Assembly (NCBI RefSeq): GCF_014280075.1
Contig: NZ_CP047950.1
Span: forward strand, 682,001 to 746,000
Source of the DNA: Synechococcus sp. A15-62
GTDB lineage: Bacteria > Cyanobacteriota > Cyanobacteriia > PCC-6307 > Cyanobiaceae
Direction: 5' to 3'
Length of the DNA stretch: 64,000 nucleotides
Shown: one piece after another, positions 20,578-30,183 of the stretch
How positions within the stretch are numbered: position 1 is the first letter of the stretch
Layout: each line of letters starts with the position of its first letter
Made by a program: the position numbers and the translations under genes
Notes under the pieces: generated by a model
Database searches by the model: none
Told to the model about the DNA's origin: nothing
What the model saw: only the letters and a program-made list of their open reading frames with translations

Positions 20578-21713
20578 CCCCGACAACCGCATCCCCCGTT
20601 CAACCTCCGGTGCTTCCCGATCAGGAGGAGTTGATCCGTCGTTTGCTCAGCGACACGCCGCTGCTCAAGGACACCCCCGACCATCTGCTGCAGGTGGTGA
20701 ACGTGCTCGAGAGCTATGGCCTGGTTCTCGATGCCTACAGCAAGAACCTGGTGGATCAGGGCGAGCAGCAGATGCTCAATCCCTTCCCGGTGTTCCGCTT
20801 TTTCCACGAGGGGTTCAACCTCAAGCGCCTCTGGACCCATCTGATGGGGGATCGGATCAACTTCGAGTACGCCGAGTACTGCCAGAAGGCGATGTTCTGG
20901 CATGGCACCGGCGGGCTGGATGCCTACCTCGATACGCCTGAATTCGCCGAGGCTTGCCAGCGGATCATCAAGCGCAAGTCGGCGCGCGACCCCCTGCTGG
21001 CCCTGAACAACCGCCTCTATCCAGACTTCGCCCCGGAGGCCATCCGTTCGCTCACCACGATCTACTGCCTCGGTCTGTTCTGGCGGGTGATGAGCGACAT
21101 CTTTGTCGACCTGGCCCGCCGTTATGCGATTAAAGAAGTCACCTGCGTCAACGATGTGGTGCATCACATCCGTGATGGCTTGGTGGCGGCGGCTGGAAGC
21201 CCGATTGAATACAAGGTGACGATTGGTGGCGAAGAGATCTGGGTCCTCCCCCCCGAGGCGGGTCTCACCTTCCTCGTGGATGTGGCGGTGCCCTACGTGG
21301 AAGCCGTGTTCTTCCGCGGCATGCCCTTCCTCGGAACGGTGTCCTACAACGCCCAAGCCCGCCAGATCTCGCCGGACATCAGTGATTTCAAGTACGGCGC
21401 CCTATACGCCGATCCAATTCCCAGCATGGGTGCGGGCATTCCCCCCAGCCTCTGCATGCAGGACATGTACCGCCACCTGCCCGAGGAACTGAGTCTCTGG
21501 TATGAAGACAACGGTCGTGGGCAGACGGATGTGCACGTGCAGATCTGCGTCAGCTTCCAGAAGTCGATGTTCTGCGTCACCAATGCCGCCATCGCCGGCA
21601 CGATGCCGCATCCGCTGGACACCGATGACCCTGAGCAGAAGGCCGCCAATCGGGCCTATGCCGAGGCCTGGTCTGGGCGCTTGATGGGCTGTCAGCGGGT
21701 GGCGCTCCTCTAG
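20574..21713 (+). CDS. chpX: CO2 hydration protein ChpX/CupB
   Basis: A 379-residue protein of the ChpX/ChpY (CupB/CupA) family that, bound to NDH-1, converts CO2 to bicarbonate in the cytosol. Recognisable stretches are NPFPVFRFFHEGFNLKRLWTH, FWHGTGGLDAYLDTPEFAEAC and SDFKYGALYADPIPSMGAGI. Several His, Cys and Asp residues could ligate the catalytic zinc. It overlaps ndhD4 by 4 nt. Its place right after the carboxysome operon ties bicarbonate production to Rubisco packaging. Confidence 0.92.
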   Translation: MTPTTASPVQPPVLPDQEELIRRLLSDTPLLKDTPDHLLQVVNVLESYGLVLDAYSKNLVDQGEQQMLNPFPVFRFFHEGFNLKRLWTHLMGDRINFEYAEYCQKAMFWHGTGGLDAYLDTPEFAEACQRIIKRKSARDPLLALNNRLYPDFAPEAIRSLTTIYCLGLFWRVMSDIFVDLARRYAIKEVTCVNDVVHHIRDGLVAAAGSPIEYKVTIGGEEIWVLPPEAGLTFLVDVAVPYVEAVFFRGMPFLGTVSYNAQARQISPDISDFKYGALYADPIPSMGAGIPPSLCMQDMYRHLPEELSLWYEDNGRGQTDVHVQICVSFQKSMFCVTNAAIAGTMPHPLDTDDPEQKAANRAYAEAWSGRLMGCQRVALL

Positions 21714-21747
21714 GTTTCCAGCAGGTTCAGGCTGAACGGGGGCTCTG

Positions 21748-21999
21748 ATGAATCAGTGGCAGGAGCGGAAACGACCCGTATGCCTCGAGTGTCGTTTCGA
21801 GTTTGAGAGCTACGACGCCACCAGGGATTTTCTCGACAAGCTCGGCGAGCACAGCGAGGCGACCCAGCGCTTTCCAGACATAAGCTTTGGGCGCACCTAC
21901 GTGAACATCACGATCCGGCCGGAAGATGACGGCGCCGAGGCTCAGTTGAGCGAAGCGGATCGGGCCTTTGCCGCAGAGATCGATGCCCTCCTCAGTTGA
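21748..21999 (+). CDS. acRAF-like Rubisco assembly factor (pterin carbinolamine dehydratase fold)
   Basis: An 83-residue protein related to pterin-4a-carbinolamine dehydratase: [37 protein letters not shown] and [17 protein letters not shown]. In alpha-carboxysome gene clusters this family member is the Rubisco assembly chaperone acRAF, and it has degenerate dehydratase active-site residues. The catalytic His-His-Pro-type motif of true dehydratases is not seen here (the equivalent region reads FPDISFGRT). Position between chpX and cbbX supports the chaperone role. It overlaps cbbX by 17 nt. Confidence 0.82.
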   Translation: MNQWQERKRPVCLECRFEFESYDATRDFLDKLGEHSEATQRFPDISFGRTYVNITIRPEDDGAEAQLSEADRAFAAEIDALLS

Positions 22000-22888
22000 T
22001 TTGGCTTCGGCCTACGCCGAATCAGGTGTGGCTGAGGTATTGGACCAACTGGACCGTGAACTGATCGGCCTTGCGCCGGTGAAGACGCGGATCCGAGAGA
22101 TTGCTGCGCTGCTGCTGGTGGATCAGGCGCGGCAGCAACTGGAGTTGCCCAGCACGGCGCCCAGTTTGCACATGTCGTTCACCGGCCATCCCGGCACCGG
22201 CAAGACCACCGTGGCGCAGCGGATGTCTCAAATCCTGCATCGCCTGGGTTACCTCCGAAAAGGCCACGTGGTGACGGCCACCCGCGACGATCTTGTGGGT
22301 CAGTACGTGGGTCACACCGCCCCAAAAACAAAGGAAATGCTCAAGCGCGCCCAGGGTGGCGTGCTGTTCATCGATGAGGCCTATTACCTCTACAAGCCAG
22401 ACAACGAACGCGATTACGGCGCCGAAGCGATTGAGATTCTCCTGCAGGAGATGGAGAGCCGGCACAGCGACGTTGTGGTGATCTTTGCGGGCTACAGAGA
22501 TCGGATGGAGACCTTCTACAGCTCCAATCCAGGCTTGTCCTCAAGAGTGGCGCACCATCTCGATTTCCCCGATTACAGCGACGACGAGTTGATGGCGATT
22601 GCAGGCCTGCTCCTCGAGGCCCAGCACTACCAGTTCAGTGCCGAGGCTGAGGCGGCTTTCTCCGACTACGTCTCACGCCGGCGTCAGCTGCCTTTCTTCG
22701 CCAATGCGCGCTCGGTTCGTAATGCCCTGGACCGGGCCCGTCTGCGCCAGGCAAACCGGTTGTTTTCGCGGATGGGTGAAGCCCTCACCAAGCAGGATCT
22801 CACCACGATTGAGGAGGCCGATATCCGGGCCAGCCGTGTGTTCAAGGGCGAAGTGGAGGGCCACCATCCAGAACAGCACGGCCCCTGA
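21983..22888 (+). CDS. cbbX: Rubisco activase CbbX, AAA+ ATPase
   Basis: A 301-residue AAA+ protein of the red-type activase family that removes inhibitory sugar phosphates from Rubisco. Walker [10 protein letters not shown] is at residues 68-76 and Walker [13 protein letters not shown] near 123-134. The pore and sensor regions [20 protein letters not shown] and [18 protein letters not shown] match CbbX. ATG 21983 lies inside the end of the acRAF gene; the in-frame TTG 21968 is a less likely start. The last 47 nt overlap the tail of the ClC gene on the other strand. No cbbO-type partner is in the window. Confidence 0.93.
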   Translation: MPSSVDLASAYAESGVAEVLDQLDRELIGLAPVKTRIREIAALLLVDQARQQLELPSTAPSLHMSFTGHPGTGKTTVAQRMSQILHRLGYLRKGHVVTATRDDLVGQYVGHTAPKTKEMLKRAQGGVLFIDEAYYLYKPDNERDYGAEAIEILLQEMESRHSDVVVIFAGYRDRMETFYSSNPGLSSRVAHHLDFPDYSDDELMAIAGLLLEAQHYQFSAEAEAAFSDYVSRRRQLPFFANARSVRNALDRARLRQANRLFSRMGEALTKQDLTTIEEADIRASRVFKGEVEGHHPEQHGP

Positions 22889-24068
22889 TCAGCTGCGCCA
22901 TGGCGAGGCCCACCAGCAGGCCGGCTGTGCCATGGCCCTGCAGGAGGGCAATCCCGAGCACGAGAACCGCCAAGGGAGCAGGCAGCACGAAGCGGTACAA
23001 CGCACCCGTGAGGGCGCCGCACCAACTGCCCAGGCTTCCGAGATCCGGCAGCAGCAGGTGAAGTCCCATTCCAAGTGCGCAGGCCACCAGGAACAAGGGG
23101 AAGAACACCCCTCCGCGCCAGCCGGTTTCCAGGCAAAGGCCGAGCATCAGCAGTTTCACGATCGCCGAGAGAAGCAGCAGCCAGGCCTCAGTTGAGTTCT
23201 GGCCTTCCAGCAGGGGCCTCAGCTGGTCTTCCCTAGCGAAGGGAACCAACGGCAACCAGTGCATGCAGGCTCCCAAAAGCAGGCCAGTCAGCAGCGGCCA
23301 CCAGGGCCATCGGGCCAGGAGTTGGCGCTGCTCCAGCCAGCCTTGCCATTGCAGCAACAGCCAACCCAGGCCACAACCGACCACTCCCCCCAACAAACCT
23401 GCGCTGAGGGTGCCGAGATCTTCCCCCAGGTTGCTGGGCCAGATGTAGGGAAGTCGTTGCAGCGATCCCCCGCTGGCAGCACCGATGCCGTGGAAGGCGG
23501 CAAACCCGGCCACACCGCCGAGGCTGCCGGGAAACCAGCGGTCGAGGAAGGTCTGCCTCCGGTTTTTTGGGTGAGAGGCTTCGCCAACAACAGCACCCCC
23601 CAGCAGTGGAGCTCCGAACAAGGCGAGGCTCCCTGCCACCGTTGCCTCCTGCAGCTTCTGGTCACGACCACGCCAAATTCTTTGGCTGATGAGGGCGGCT
23701 ATGCGGCTCATCAGGGCCTCAGGCCCGATGCATCCTCCCCCGATCTGGGCCAGTGCTGCGCCGAGAAGGCCGCGAGCTTCATCGCGTTTCTGAGCGTGGT
23801 CGGGATCACGCAGATCACTCAGGGTGTCCCGCAGCTCAGGCAACAAGGTGTGGGGGCCGGGGCGATGCAGCAGAGAAAGAATCAAGCCGCTGCCGCCGCA
23901 GATCAACAGCGACCAGCCCAGGGGAAGGCCACGAGCCAAGCCCTCGAGCACCGGATCTCCCCAGAGCAGCTGGCTCAAGCCGTCGATCCAACCCATCACC
24001 ACAGCAATACCGGCCCCACTTAAAGCACCGGTGAGCAGGGCCATCAGGCTGAGGCGAAGGCGAGTCAC
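22842..24068 (-). CDS. Divergent ClC-family anion channel/transporter
   Basis: A 408-residue membrane protein with about ten hydrophobic segments and ClC topology. The third filter motif is preserved ([18 protein letters not shown]), but the others are altered. The position of GKEGP reads GCIGP (residues 112-116), so the gating glutamate is replaced by Ile114, and GSGIP is not recognisable. This suggests a passive channel rather than a proton-coupled exchanger. The GTG start overlaps the ferredoxin stop (GTGA). The 3' end overlaps cbbX. A role in anion or bicarbonate balance is speculation based on the neighbourhood. Confidence 0.75.
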   Translation of the reverse strand: MTRLRLSLMALLTGALSGAGIAVVMGWIDGLSQLLWGDPVLEGLARGLPLGWSLLICGGSGLILSLLHRPGPHTLLPELRDTLSDLRDPDHAQKRDEARGLLGAALAQIGGGCIGPEALMSRIAALISQRIWRGRDQKLQEATVAGSLALFGAPLLGGAVVGEASHPKNRRQTFLDRWFPGSLGGVAGFAAFHGIGAASGGSLQRLPYIWPSNLGEDLGTLSAGLLGGVVGCGLGWLLLQWQGWLEQRQLLARWPWWPLLTGLLLGACMHWLPLVPFAREDQLRPLLEGQNSTEAWLLLLSAIVKLLMLGLCLETGWRGGVFFPLFLVACALGMGLHLLLPDLGSLGSWCGALTGALYRFVLPAPLAVLVLGIALLQGHGTAGLLVGLAMAQLIRGRAVLDGGPPLRP

Positions 24069-24304
24069 CAGTGAGGGTCGGTGGCGAATTCAACGCTCAG
24101 TTTCGCTGATTTCGACGCCGGAATGGTGCTGATGCAGGCACGCACCGTCTTGCCGTTCACGTCGATCTCGCAGGACCCGCAGCTGCCCCCCAGGCAACCG
24201 GTGGGAATGCTGATGCCCGCTCCACTGGCGGCCACCAACCAGTCCTGGCCAATGGTTTCGTGGGTGATGCGCCCATCGGGCCAGCGCACAGGAATCGAGG
24301 TCAT
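24065..24304 (-). CDS. 2Fe-2S ferredoxin-like protein
   Basis: A 79-residue protein with the plant-type 2Fe-2S binding pattern: [13 protein letters not shown] supplies three Cys (CX4CX2C) and RACIS the fourth. It is shorter than photosynthetic PetF (about 97 residues) and has a basic start ([19 protein letters not shown]), so it belongs with small adrenodoxin- or succinate-dehydrogenase-like domains. It overlaps cobQ and the ClC gene by 4 nt on either side (ATGA, GTGA). The electron partner is unknown. Confidence 0.85.
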   Translation of the reverse strand: MTSIPVRWPDGRITHETIGQDWLVAASGAGISIPTGCLGGSCGSCEIDVNGKTVRACISTIPASKSAKLSVEFATDPHW

Positions 24305-25797
24305 GGCTGGAGCAATGGAGCAAGGTTCACATGTTGCTCGAAGGCGTCGGCCAGGCGATCGAGCAACAGATCACGGTGGGCGCTGTGGTTCTTGGGATCG
24401 TTGGCCAAGGGTTGCAGACCCCGTTGCTCGCGAAGCCTGTTGAGCCAGGCCCGCCGCCAGGGGCCGTTGTCGAGCAAACCGTGCAGGTAGGTGCCCACCA
24501 CGCTCGAGCCCTTCGGGCCTGGAGCCCACCATCCCAAACCAGGGTCACTGCTCAGGGGCTGAAGACCGGGATCCGAGGTGGTGGTTCCGTAGTGCAGTTC
24601 AAATCCGCTCAGCGGCGTCTCCATGGGCCAGAGGCCATTGATGCTGCGCTGGCTCAGACATTTGGTTCCGCTGAAGGTGGTCTCCAAGGGCAGGAGTCCC
24701 AAGCCGTTCTGGGGGGCCTTCTGATCCGTGCCCTCCAGCCCCTCCGGATCGCTCAGGCTTCTGCCCAGCATCTGCATTCCGCCGCAGATGCCCAGAACGG
24801 ATCCCCCTGTTTGGGCGTAGGCCCTGAGTTGATCGGCCAGTCCAGAGCTGTTCAACGCCTCCAGATCCCGCAGCGTCTGTTTGCTTCCCGGAAGAATTAC
24901 GGCATCCGGCTCGCCCAGGGGTTGCCCGGGTTGAATCCAGCGCAGCCGCAGGCTGGCCTCGGCTTCGAGTGGATCGAGATCGGAAAAGTTGCTCAAGGAG
25001 GGCAACCGCAGCACAGCGATCTCCAGATCGGTGGCTCCCCGGGTGGGTTTGCGTTCCAGTAGATCGAGAGAATCTTCTGGTGGAAACAGCTCGTTGAGCC
25101 AGGGCATCACCCCCAGCACCGGTACCCCGGTGTTGGCCTCCAGCCAGCGGCGACCCTCATCAAACAGCTCCCGCCGGCCGCGGAAGCGGTTGATCAGGAT
25201 GCCCTTGATCAGCGGACGTTCCACCGGTCGTAGAAGGGAGAGTGTCCCGACGATCTGGGCAAAGACGCCGCCGCGCTCAATGTCGGCCACCAACAGGCAG
25301 TTGGCCCGCAGGTACTGGGCCAGGCGCAGGTTGGTGAGGTCGCGCCGCTGCAGGTTCACTTCCACCGGGCTTCCCGCCCCCTCCAGCACCAGCCGACCTT
25401 GGGGCCATTGCTGCTGGAGCTGCATCAGTCCCGTGCGGATTGCCTTCCACCCCGGGCGGAACCAGTCGCGGTAGTAGTGCTCGGCGCGGGCGATTCCCAC
25501 GCTCTGGCCCCCATGGATCACCTCACTGGTGCTGTCTCCCCGGGGTTTCAGCAGCACGGGATTCATGGAGCAGCAGGGCTCAAGACCCGCTGCCCAGGCC
25601 TGCATGGCCTGGGAGTAGGCCATCTCGCCACCATCAGCATCAACCCAGGCGTTATTGCTCATGTTCTGGCCCTTGAAGGGCAGAGCCTGTTCGCCGCGGC
25701 GTTGGAGCACCCGGCATAGTGCCGCCGTCATCAGCGATTTTCCGGCACCGCTGGAGGTGCCCAGCACCATCAGGGGGCGAGGCGAGGCGCCGGTCAC
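24301..25797 (-). CDS. cobQ: Cobyric acid synthase, glutamine-hydrolysing
   Basis: A 498-residue enzyme that amidates four carboxylates of adenosylcobyrinic acid a,c-diamide in (pseudo)cobalamin synthesis. The N-terminal dethiobiotin-synthetase-like domain begins with [19 protein letters not shown]. The C-terminal class I amidotransferase domain has the nucleophile Cys in [12 protein letters not shown] and the catalytic His in [11 protein letters not shown]. The start is GTG 25797, overlapping the upstream gene (GTGA). The enzyme fits the cobalamin-producing lifestyle of marine picocyanobacteria. I saw no cobalamin riboswitch upstream. Confidence 0.96.
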   Translation of the reverse strand: MTGASPRPLMVLGTSSGAGKSLMTAALCRVLQRRGEQALPFKGQNMSNNAWVDADGGEMAYSQAMQAWAAGLEPCCSMNPVLLKPRGDSTSEVIHGGQSVGIARAEHYYRDWFRPGWKAIRTGLMQLQQQWPQGRLVLEGAGSPVEVNLQRRDLTNLRLAQYLRANCLLVADIERGGVFAQIVGTLSLLRPVERPLIKGILINRFRGRRELFDEGRRWLEANTGVPVLGVMPWLNELFPPEDSLDLLERKPTRGATDLEIAVLRLPSLSNFSDLDPLEAEASLRLRWIQPGQPLGEPDAVILPGSKQTLRDLEALNSSGLADQLRAYAQTGGSVLGICGGMQMLGRSLSDPEGLEGTDQKAPQNGLGLLPLETTFSGTKCLSQRSINGLWPMETPLSGFELHYGTTTSDPGLQPLSSDPGLGWWAPGPKGSSVVGTYLHGLLDNGPWRRAWLNRLREQRGLQPLANDPKNHSAHRDLLLDRLADAFEQHVNLAPLLQP

Positions 25798-26237
25798 AGC
25801 GGCCAGTGCCGACGCAGGCTGTGACGCAGCCGATCCAGCACTGGAATCGAACGCTGCAGGAGGCCAGGGTCGTCATCGAGGAGTTGGCGACCCAGGGGGG
25901 TGAGCCTGAAGCGGCTGGTCAGCCCCTGTCCATCCACTTCACGGCGCAGCACGCCCACGCTGATCAGCCAACGGAGATCGTCCTCGAGGGCTTCGCTGTT
26001 GCGGAACCAGCGCGTCTTGCGGCCGTAGCGACTGGGTTCGCTCCAGAGGTCACCGGCATCCAGGCCCTGCTGTTGAAGATCCTTGTAAAGGGCTTCAGAG
26101 AAGGGAAGGCATCCCATGGCCCGGCAAGCCCGGTCACGGCTGCGTCGATCCAGCAGGTCGGTGGGTTGAGCGATGGCGAAGCCTCCCGGCCCTGGCAGCC
26201 TACGGAGCGTTGTTCTGCGGTGTGTTCCCGTGCTCAT
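25794..26237 (-). CDS. Npun_F0494-like conserved cyanobacterial protein
   Basis: A 147-residue soluble protein. The middle reads [20 protein letters not shown] and [18 protein letters not shown], which match the cyanobacterial Npun_F0494 family as I remember it. The shape is compatible with a small winged-helix protein; its function is unknown. The only start codon before the conserved part is ATG 26237, which places the 5' end 8 nt inside the divergent maf gene. It heads a run of four genes joined by 4-nt overlaps (this gene, cobQ, ferredoxin, ClC). Confidence 0.7.
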   Translation of the reverse strand: MSTGTHRRTTLRRLPGPGGFAIAQPTDLLDRRSRDRACRAMGCLPFSEALYKDLQQQGLDAGDLWSEPSRYGRKTRWFRNSEALEDDLRWLISVGVLRREVDGQGLTSRFRLTPLGRQLLDDDPGLLQRSIPVLDRLRHSLRRHWPL

Positions 26238-26790
26238 GCTTGCTTCTGCCTCGCCGGCGCGTCGCCGCTTGCTGGAGCAAGCGGGAATCCCGCATCAGGT
26301 GCGCGTCAGCGGTGTAGATGAGGACCAGATCCAGCATGCAGAGCCAGCAGAGCTGGTGAAATTGTTGGCTCAGGCCAAGGCCCAGGCTGTTGCTCAACGG
26401 CTTGATCCTTTGAGCGATGCCGAGATCACGGCTGTGCTGGGCTGTGATTCCGTGCTCAGTTTTGAAGGACAGGTGTTCGGCAAGCCCTCGGGGCCAGCAG
26501 AAGCGATCGAGCGTTGGCAGCGGATGGCTGGTGGCTGTGGATCTTTGCTGACGGGTCATTGCCTGATCCGACTCGGACAACCTGAGGTGTTGGCTTGTGT
26601 GGAGACGTTGGTGCGTTTTGCGCCGCTGAGTCAGGACGAAATCGAGGCCTATGTGGCCAGCGGAGAACCGCTGCAATGTGCCGGTGGTTTTGCCCTCGAG
26701 GGCCGCGGCGGCCTTTGCATTGATGGCTTGGATGGTTGTTATTCCAACGTCATCGGACTCAGCCTCCCTTGGCTCCGAACCGTTTTGTGA
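26230..26790 (+). CDS. maf: Maf/Ham1-like nucleoside triphosphate pyrophosphatase
   Basis: A 186-residue Maf family house-cleaning phosphatase that hydrolyses nucleoside triphosphates such as dTTP/UTP or modified CTP. Motifs are [17 protein letters not shown] at the N-terminus, [13 protein letters not shown] and [16 protein letters not shown] prefer the GTG start at 26230 (MLMLASAS) because Maf proteins need a complete first beta strand; ATG 26236 is the alternative. It is divergent from the Npun_F0494-like gene with overlapping 5' ends. Confidence 0.88.
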   Translation: MLMLASASPARRRLLEQAGIPHQVRVSGVDEDQIQHAEPAELVKLLAQAKAQAVAQRLDPLSDAEITAVLGCDSVLSFEGQVFGKPSGPAEAIERWQRMAGGCGSLLTGHCLIRLGQPEVLACVETLVRFAPLSQDEIEAYVASGEPLQCAGGFALEGRGGLCIDGLDGCYSNVIGLSLPWLRTVL

Positions 26791-26854
26791 CAACTGTGGG
26801 GCGCAAAACGCATCAGGTGGATCGTGAATTTCTCCATCTGGTGCACACCGATCT

Positions 26855-27661
26855 CTAGTGGAAAAGATGTGAGACGAGGAATGCGACCGCGAAACCAATG
26901 CCTCCGATCACGCTCAGCCAATCCTGAATCTCCTCATAAGCCTCTGGAATGACGGCCTGAAAGGTCATCGCCATGACTCCACCGCCTGCAAAAGCTGTGA
27001 TGAAACCTTTGATGGCATTCGGCGCATCTTTCATCGCCACAAAAGCAAGCCCTGAAGACAACACACACACAACCACGACACCGAGCCACACCGAAAGAAT
27101 CCTCAGCCGTGAAACGCCACTGCGTTTCAGCCCTGCACCGCTGGCGAGGCCTTCAGGGATGTTCGCCACCGCAACGGCCAGGATCACAGATGCGCTGACC
27201 AGCGGATTTTCCAGAAAAGAGATGCCGATACTCATCGATTCGGGAATCCCATCCAGAGCAGCACCGATGACCAGGGCCATGGAGACGTTGCGCTCCTCCT
27301 GCTGATCAGGAGTGAGATGGCCGATGCCGCCGCAATTGGCTGAGCACCTCCTTTTTACCCCGATCTTCGTAACGATCTGGTTCGCAACGATGTAGCTGAA
27401 CAACCCCCCCATGAAGCCGCAAAGTGCAACCCAAATTCCTCCGACCCGGAAGGCTTCTTCAACAAGGTCATACGAGAGCAGCGCAATCAGCATCCCGGCG
27501 CTTAGGGCCAGGAAAAAAGCACTCACTCTCCGGCTTGGCATCAGTGCCAACCCCACCCAGGCTGAGATGAGAACTGGAACCATGGCCGCAAAGGCCCAGA
27601 ACATCGCGTCGAAAAGTGTGCCTCCAGCACTGGTCGTGATATCGGCTGAAAACAAGACCAA
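26855..27661 (-). CDS. ZIP family metal transporter
   Basis: A 268-residue polytopic membrane protein with about eight helices. The two ZIP metal-site helices are clear: ALDGIPESMSIGISFLE and VANIPEGLASGAG, each with the His/Asn-x-x-x-Glu type ligand pattern. A short cytosolic loop has Cys and His residues (RRCSANCGGIGHL). The family moves zinc, iron or other divalent cations into the cytosol; the specificity cannot be read from the sequence. It is not in an operon. Confidence 0.85.
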   Translation of the reverse strand: MVLFSADITTSAGGTLFDAMFWAFAAMVPVLISAWVGLALMPSRRVSAFFLALSAGMLIALLSYDLVEEAFRVGGIWVALCGFMGGLFSYIVANQIVTKIGVKRRCSANCGGIGHLTPDQQEERNVSMALVIGAALDGIPESMSIGISFLENPLVSASVILAVAVANIPEGLASGAGLKRSGVSRLRILSVWLGVVVVCVLSSGLAFVAMKDAPNAIKGFITAFAGGGVMAMTFQAVIPEAYEEIQDWLSVIGGIGFAVAFLVSHLFH

Positions 27662-27860
27662 TCCCCTGAATCAACAACGCGTCTGCTCGAGCCGACCCCA
27701 CATTGCTAGCCAAACGATGCAGAGGTGAAAGCGATCCAGGGTTGAAGATTGGAATTAGCTGCCTTGGTCCCTGGGCTGTGCGGGTGACCGACGGCCTTGA
27801 ACTGGGTGGCTTGACGCCTCAGGAGCCAATTGGGGCTGATCTGGTTACCTTCAAATTGAA

Positions 27861-30131
27861 TTGCGATTGCGTCGAGTGGCCGGCTTCACGCCTCAAACCT
27901 TTGATTGTTTGTTCGATGGTCTGAAGCCCAGTGAGATCACAGCGGCACAAATGGTTGACCGTGCGCGTGTGAGTGGTGCTGAACTAACGCTTGAGAACCT
28001 CAAGGGCATTCTCGACACCCATCGGCTGCGAGAAGGTGCGATGAGTTTGCGGGATTGGCGCTTGCTGCTGGCCCTGCAGCTTGGCGATGTTGCTCTTAAG
28101 GCAAGGGAGGCTTTTGCGCTTCTGGATCAGGACGGCGACGGTTTGGTTGAGTTGAATGCGCTGAAGAGGCTGATCCAACTGTTCGAGGTCTCCACCCAGA
28201 CGTCGGATGCCATCGCGATCGAAATCGCGCGGGATGGTTCGGAATCTTTTGATCTTCAGCACCTGCTCGACTACCTGCCGGAGCAGTTCGAGTCCCATCC
28301 AAGGGCCTTTGTCGGAGCGCATCGGTCGGTGGACGCTCACGCTGCAACGAAGAAGGCGGCGTCTCATGGCAACGGCACTGCCAAGCACAAGTCCCACATT
28401 CTCAAGGGAACTTCTCCGCTGCAGATGCAGATCGGATGGTTTCGCCTGATGCAAGGAGCGGCCTACCGCAGCTTTCGTGAGAGTTATTCCGCCAATTCCG
28501 AAACTCATCTTCGGGCTTACGACCTGCCGTACACGATCTCTGATTTCGTTCGCTTCGTGAATGCGGCCGTTGACCTCTACCTCGCACTCGGAATTGTGGA
28601 GGACGGTGCAGAAGAGCCCTTTGAAAGCCTGCGGACGTCAGTGAACAGGGCGGAGGTTGCCTTGCGGGACCGCATGGCGAACTGGGACTCCATTCCTCAC
28701 ACCGAGGCGATGCTTGAGGCGGAGGGCAGGCTTGAGGAGGAATTGCAGGAACTGGATCACCACCATCAGATCGTGGTTGTGGTGATTGAGGTGCTCTTAA
28801 CGGCGGCACTGCATGGTCATCATCCAGATCAGGTCACCCATGAGGATCTGCAGAGCCATGAGCTGAACCGCTTGCGCCAACTTGATGATCATCGGGAGGT
28901 CACCGCAGCACTTGACCACGACAAACCGGCCACGTCCCGTCCCTATCACGACACTTGGCAGCGGGTGATCGTTGACGCCGACGACGAGCGTTATGCCGGT
29001 TCAATCATGCCGACGGCGTACTGGTACGACGAGTTCATGCCGTTGCTGCTCCGCGCCAGCTCAGTTCTGAGTCCGAAGGACATTTCCGCTTGGGATGATG
29101 CTGACGATGACGATCTCAACAGCTGGTTCGCGGAACGTCATGCTGCAGGCGAATTTGATCTTTACGGCCACGCGACTGAAGAGGTATTCCAGTCCCGTCC
29201 CTTGACAGTCAAGAAAGAACTCAAACGCGCTTGGGAGCTCACACGTCATTACCTCAATGGTGTTCAGAAACGACGTGAGCGGGAGGAGTTTGGCCGTGAG
29301 TCCGGTTTTTTATGTCAGTACGTCGCGTTTCTCGATCTGCATGTCGGGCGTCACGACGTTGAAGCCAGCGAGATGCGGGTGAGCTTTCCTTATTACATCG
29401 GTCCGGCCACTTGGCGCTTCATGCACACCAGTGCGGAACTGATTGCAGCCCAGCCTGCTGAAGAGCAACGGGCTTCGGTTGATGTGTTCAAGGCCTTCTT
29501 CTCTGCTTTGGCGACGATGTACCCGTGCCCATACTGTCGTTTCCATCTCAACCGTTATGTGGTGCGTAACCGCGAGGTTTCGATGTATCCGATTGAGTAC
29601 CTGCTGCTGGGATCCGATCAGGCAAGCTCAAACCTCGAAGTGTCTTTGCAGGACAAACTCGACAAGGTGATCGATGGGAACTCCCTGCGTCTTTTCCTTT
29701 GGAAGCTGCACAACACGGTGTCGTCGTCGATCGCGCGTAGTGAGGATTGGTATCACCAGGATTCCGGGGCGTACTACACCTCTCGCTATTGGCCCAGCCT
29801 GGATTCTGAACTTGAGCGTGCCCACACTCTCGGCATTGACCTGATTCAACGCGATCGGGTTCAGCGCATTTACGGCGTTGTGAAAAGTGCAGCCCATCTC
29901 TCGGTGTTGCGCGATGAACTGCAGGTGTCGCTGCATGCCGATGACATGCAGCAGCAGGAGGTCATTCGCACCAAGGCGGTTGGAGCGATCGGTGCAGTTG
30001 AGGATGCGGTGCTTCAGTCCCGCTTCCTTCATGAGAATTACCGCTACAACCCTGATCTCCAGTTGGAGCCACCCCATTTCAGTCCTGCTGAAGAGGTCCT
30101 GGCCCGCAGCGGTCAGTTCACAGAGGACTGA
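27861..30131 (+). CDS. Large EF-hand protein with an Erv/ALR-like sulfhydryl oxidase domain
   Basis: A protein of about 750 residues. Near residue 89 it has a canonical EF-hand loop (DQDGDGLVELNA), with a degenerate partner around 111-122. Near residues 518-570 it carries a pattern like Erv1/ALR thiol oxidases: W518RFMHT, a helical stretch, then YPCPYCRFHLNRYV with Cys556-x-x-Cys559. The middle (about 170-500) has acidic and His-rich helical stretches and matches nothing I know. The start is uncertain: TTG 27861, TTG 27867 or GTG 27876. There is no signal peptide. Its function is not known; calcium-responsive disulfide chemistry is an inference. Confidence 0.7.
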   Translation: MRLRRVAGFTPQTFDCLFDGLKPSEITAAQMVDRARVSGAELTLENLKGILDTHRLREGAMSLRDWRLLLALQLGDVALKAREAFALLDQDGDGLVELNALKRLIQLFEVSTQTSDAIAIEIARDGSESFDLQHLLDYLPEQFESHPRAFVGAHRSVDAHAATKKAASHGNGTAKHKSHILKGTSPLQMQIGWFRLMQGAAYRSFRESYSANSETHLRAYDLPYTISDFVRFVNAAVDLYLALGIVEDGAEEPFESLRTSVNRAEVALRDRMANWDSIPHTEAMLEAEGRLEEELQELDHHHQIVVVVIEVLLTAALHGHHPDQVTHEDLQSHELNRLRQLDDHREVTAALDHDKPATSRPYHDTWQRVIVDADDERYAGSIMPTAYWYDEFMPLLLRASSVLSPKDISAWDDADDDDLNSWFAERHAAGEFDLYGHATEEVFQSRPLTVKKELKRAWELTRHYLNGVQKRREREEFGRESGFLCQYVAFLDLHVGRHDVEASEMRVSFPYYIGPATWRFMHTSAELIAAQPAEEQRASVDVFKAFFSALATMYPCPYCRFHLNRYVVRNREVSMYPIEYLLLGSDQASSNLEVSLQDKLDKVIDGNSLRLFLWKLHNTVSSSIARSEDWYHQDSGAYYTSRYWPSLDSELERAHTLGIDLIQRDRVQRIYGVVKSAAHLSVLRDELQVSLHADDMQQQEVIRTKAVGAIGAVEDAVLQSRFLHENYRYNPDLQLEPPHFSPAEEVLARSGQFTED

Positions 30132-30183
30132 TGCTTTGGAGCAGCGGCTTTTTCAGGCTTGCGCTGACTGCTTCGCTTACAAA

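Noticed and set aside
25798-26000. Cobalamin riboswitch upstream of cobQ
   Set aside because: The cobQ start overlaps the preceding gene by 4 nt and no B12-box-like sequence was seen.
27703-27924. 73-codon plus-strand ORF before the EF-hand/Erv gene
   Set aside because: It overlaps the start of the larger gene in another frame and shows no coding features.
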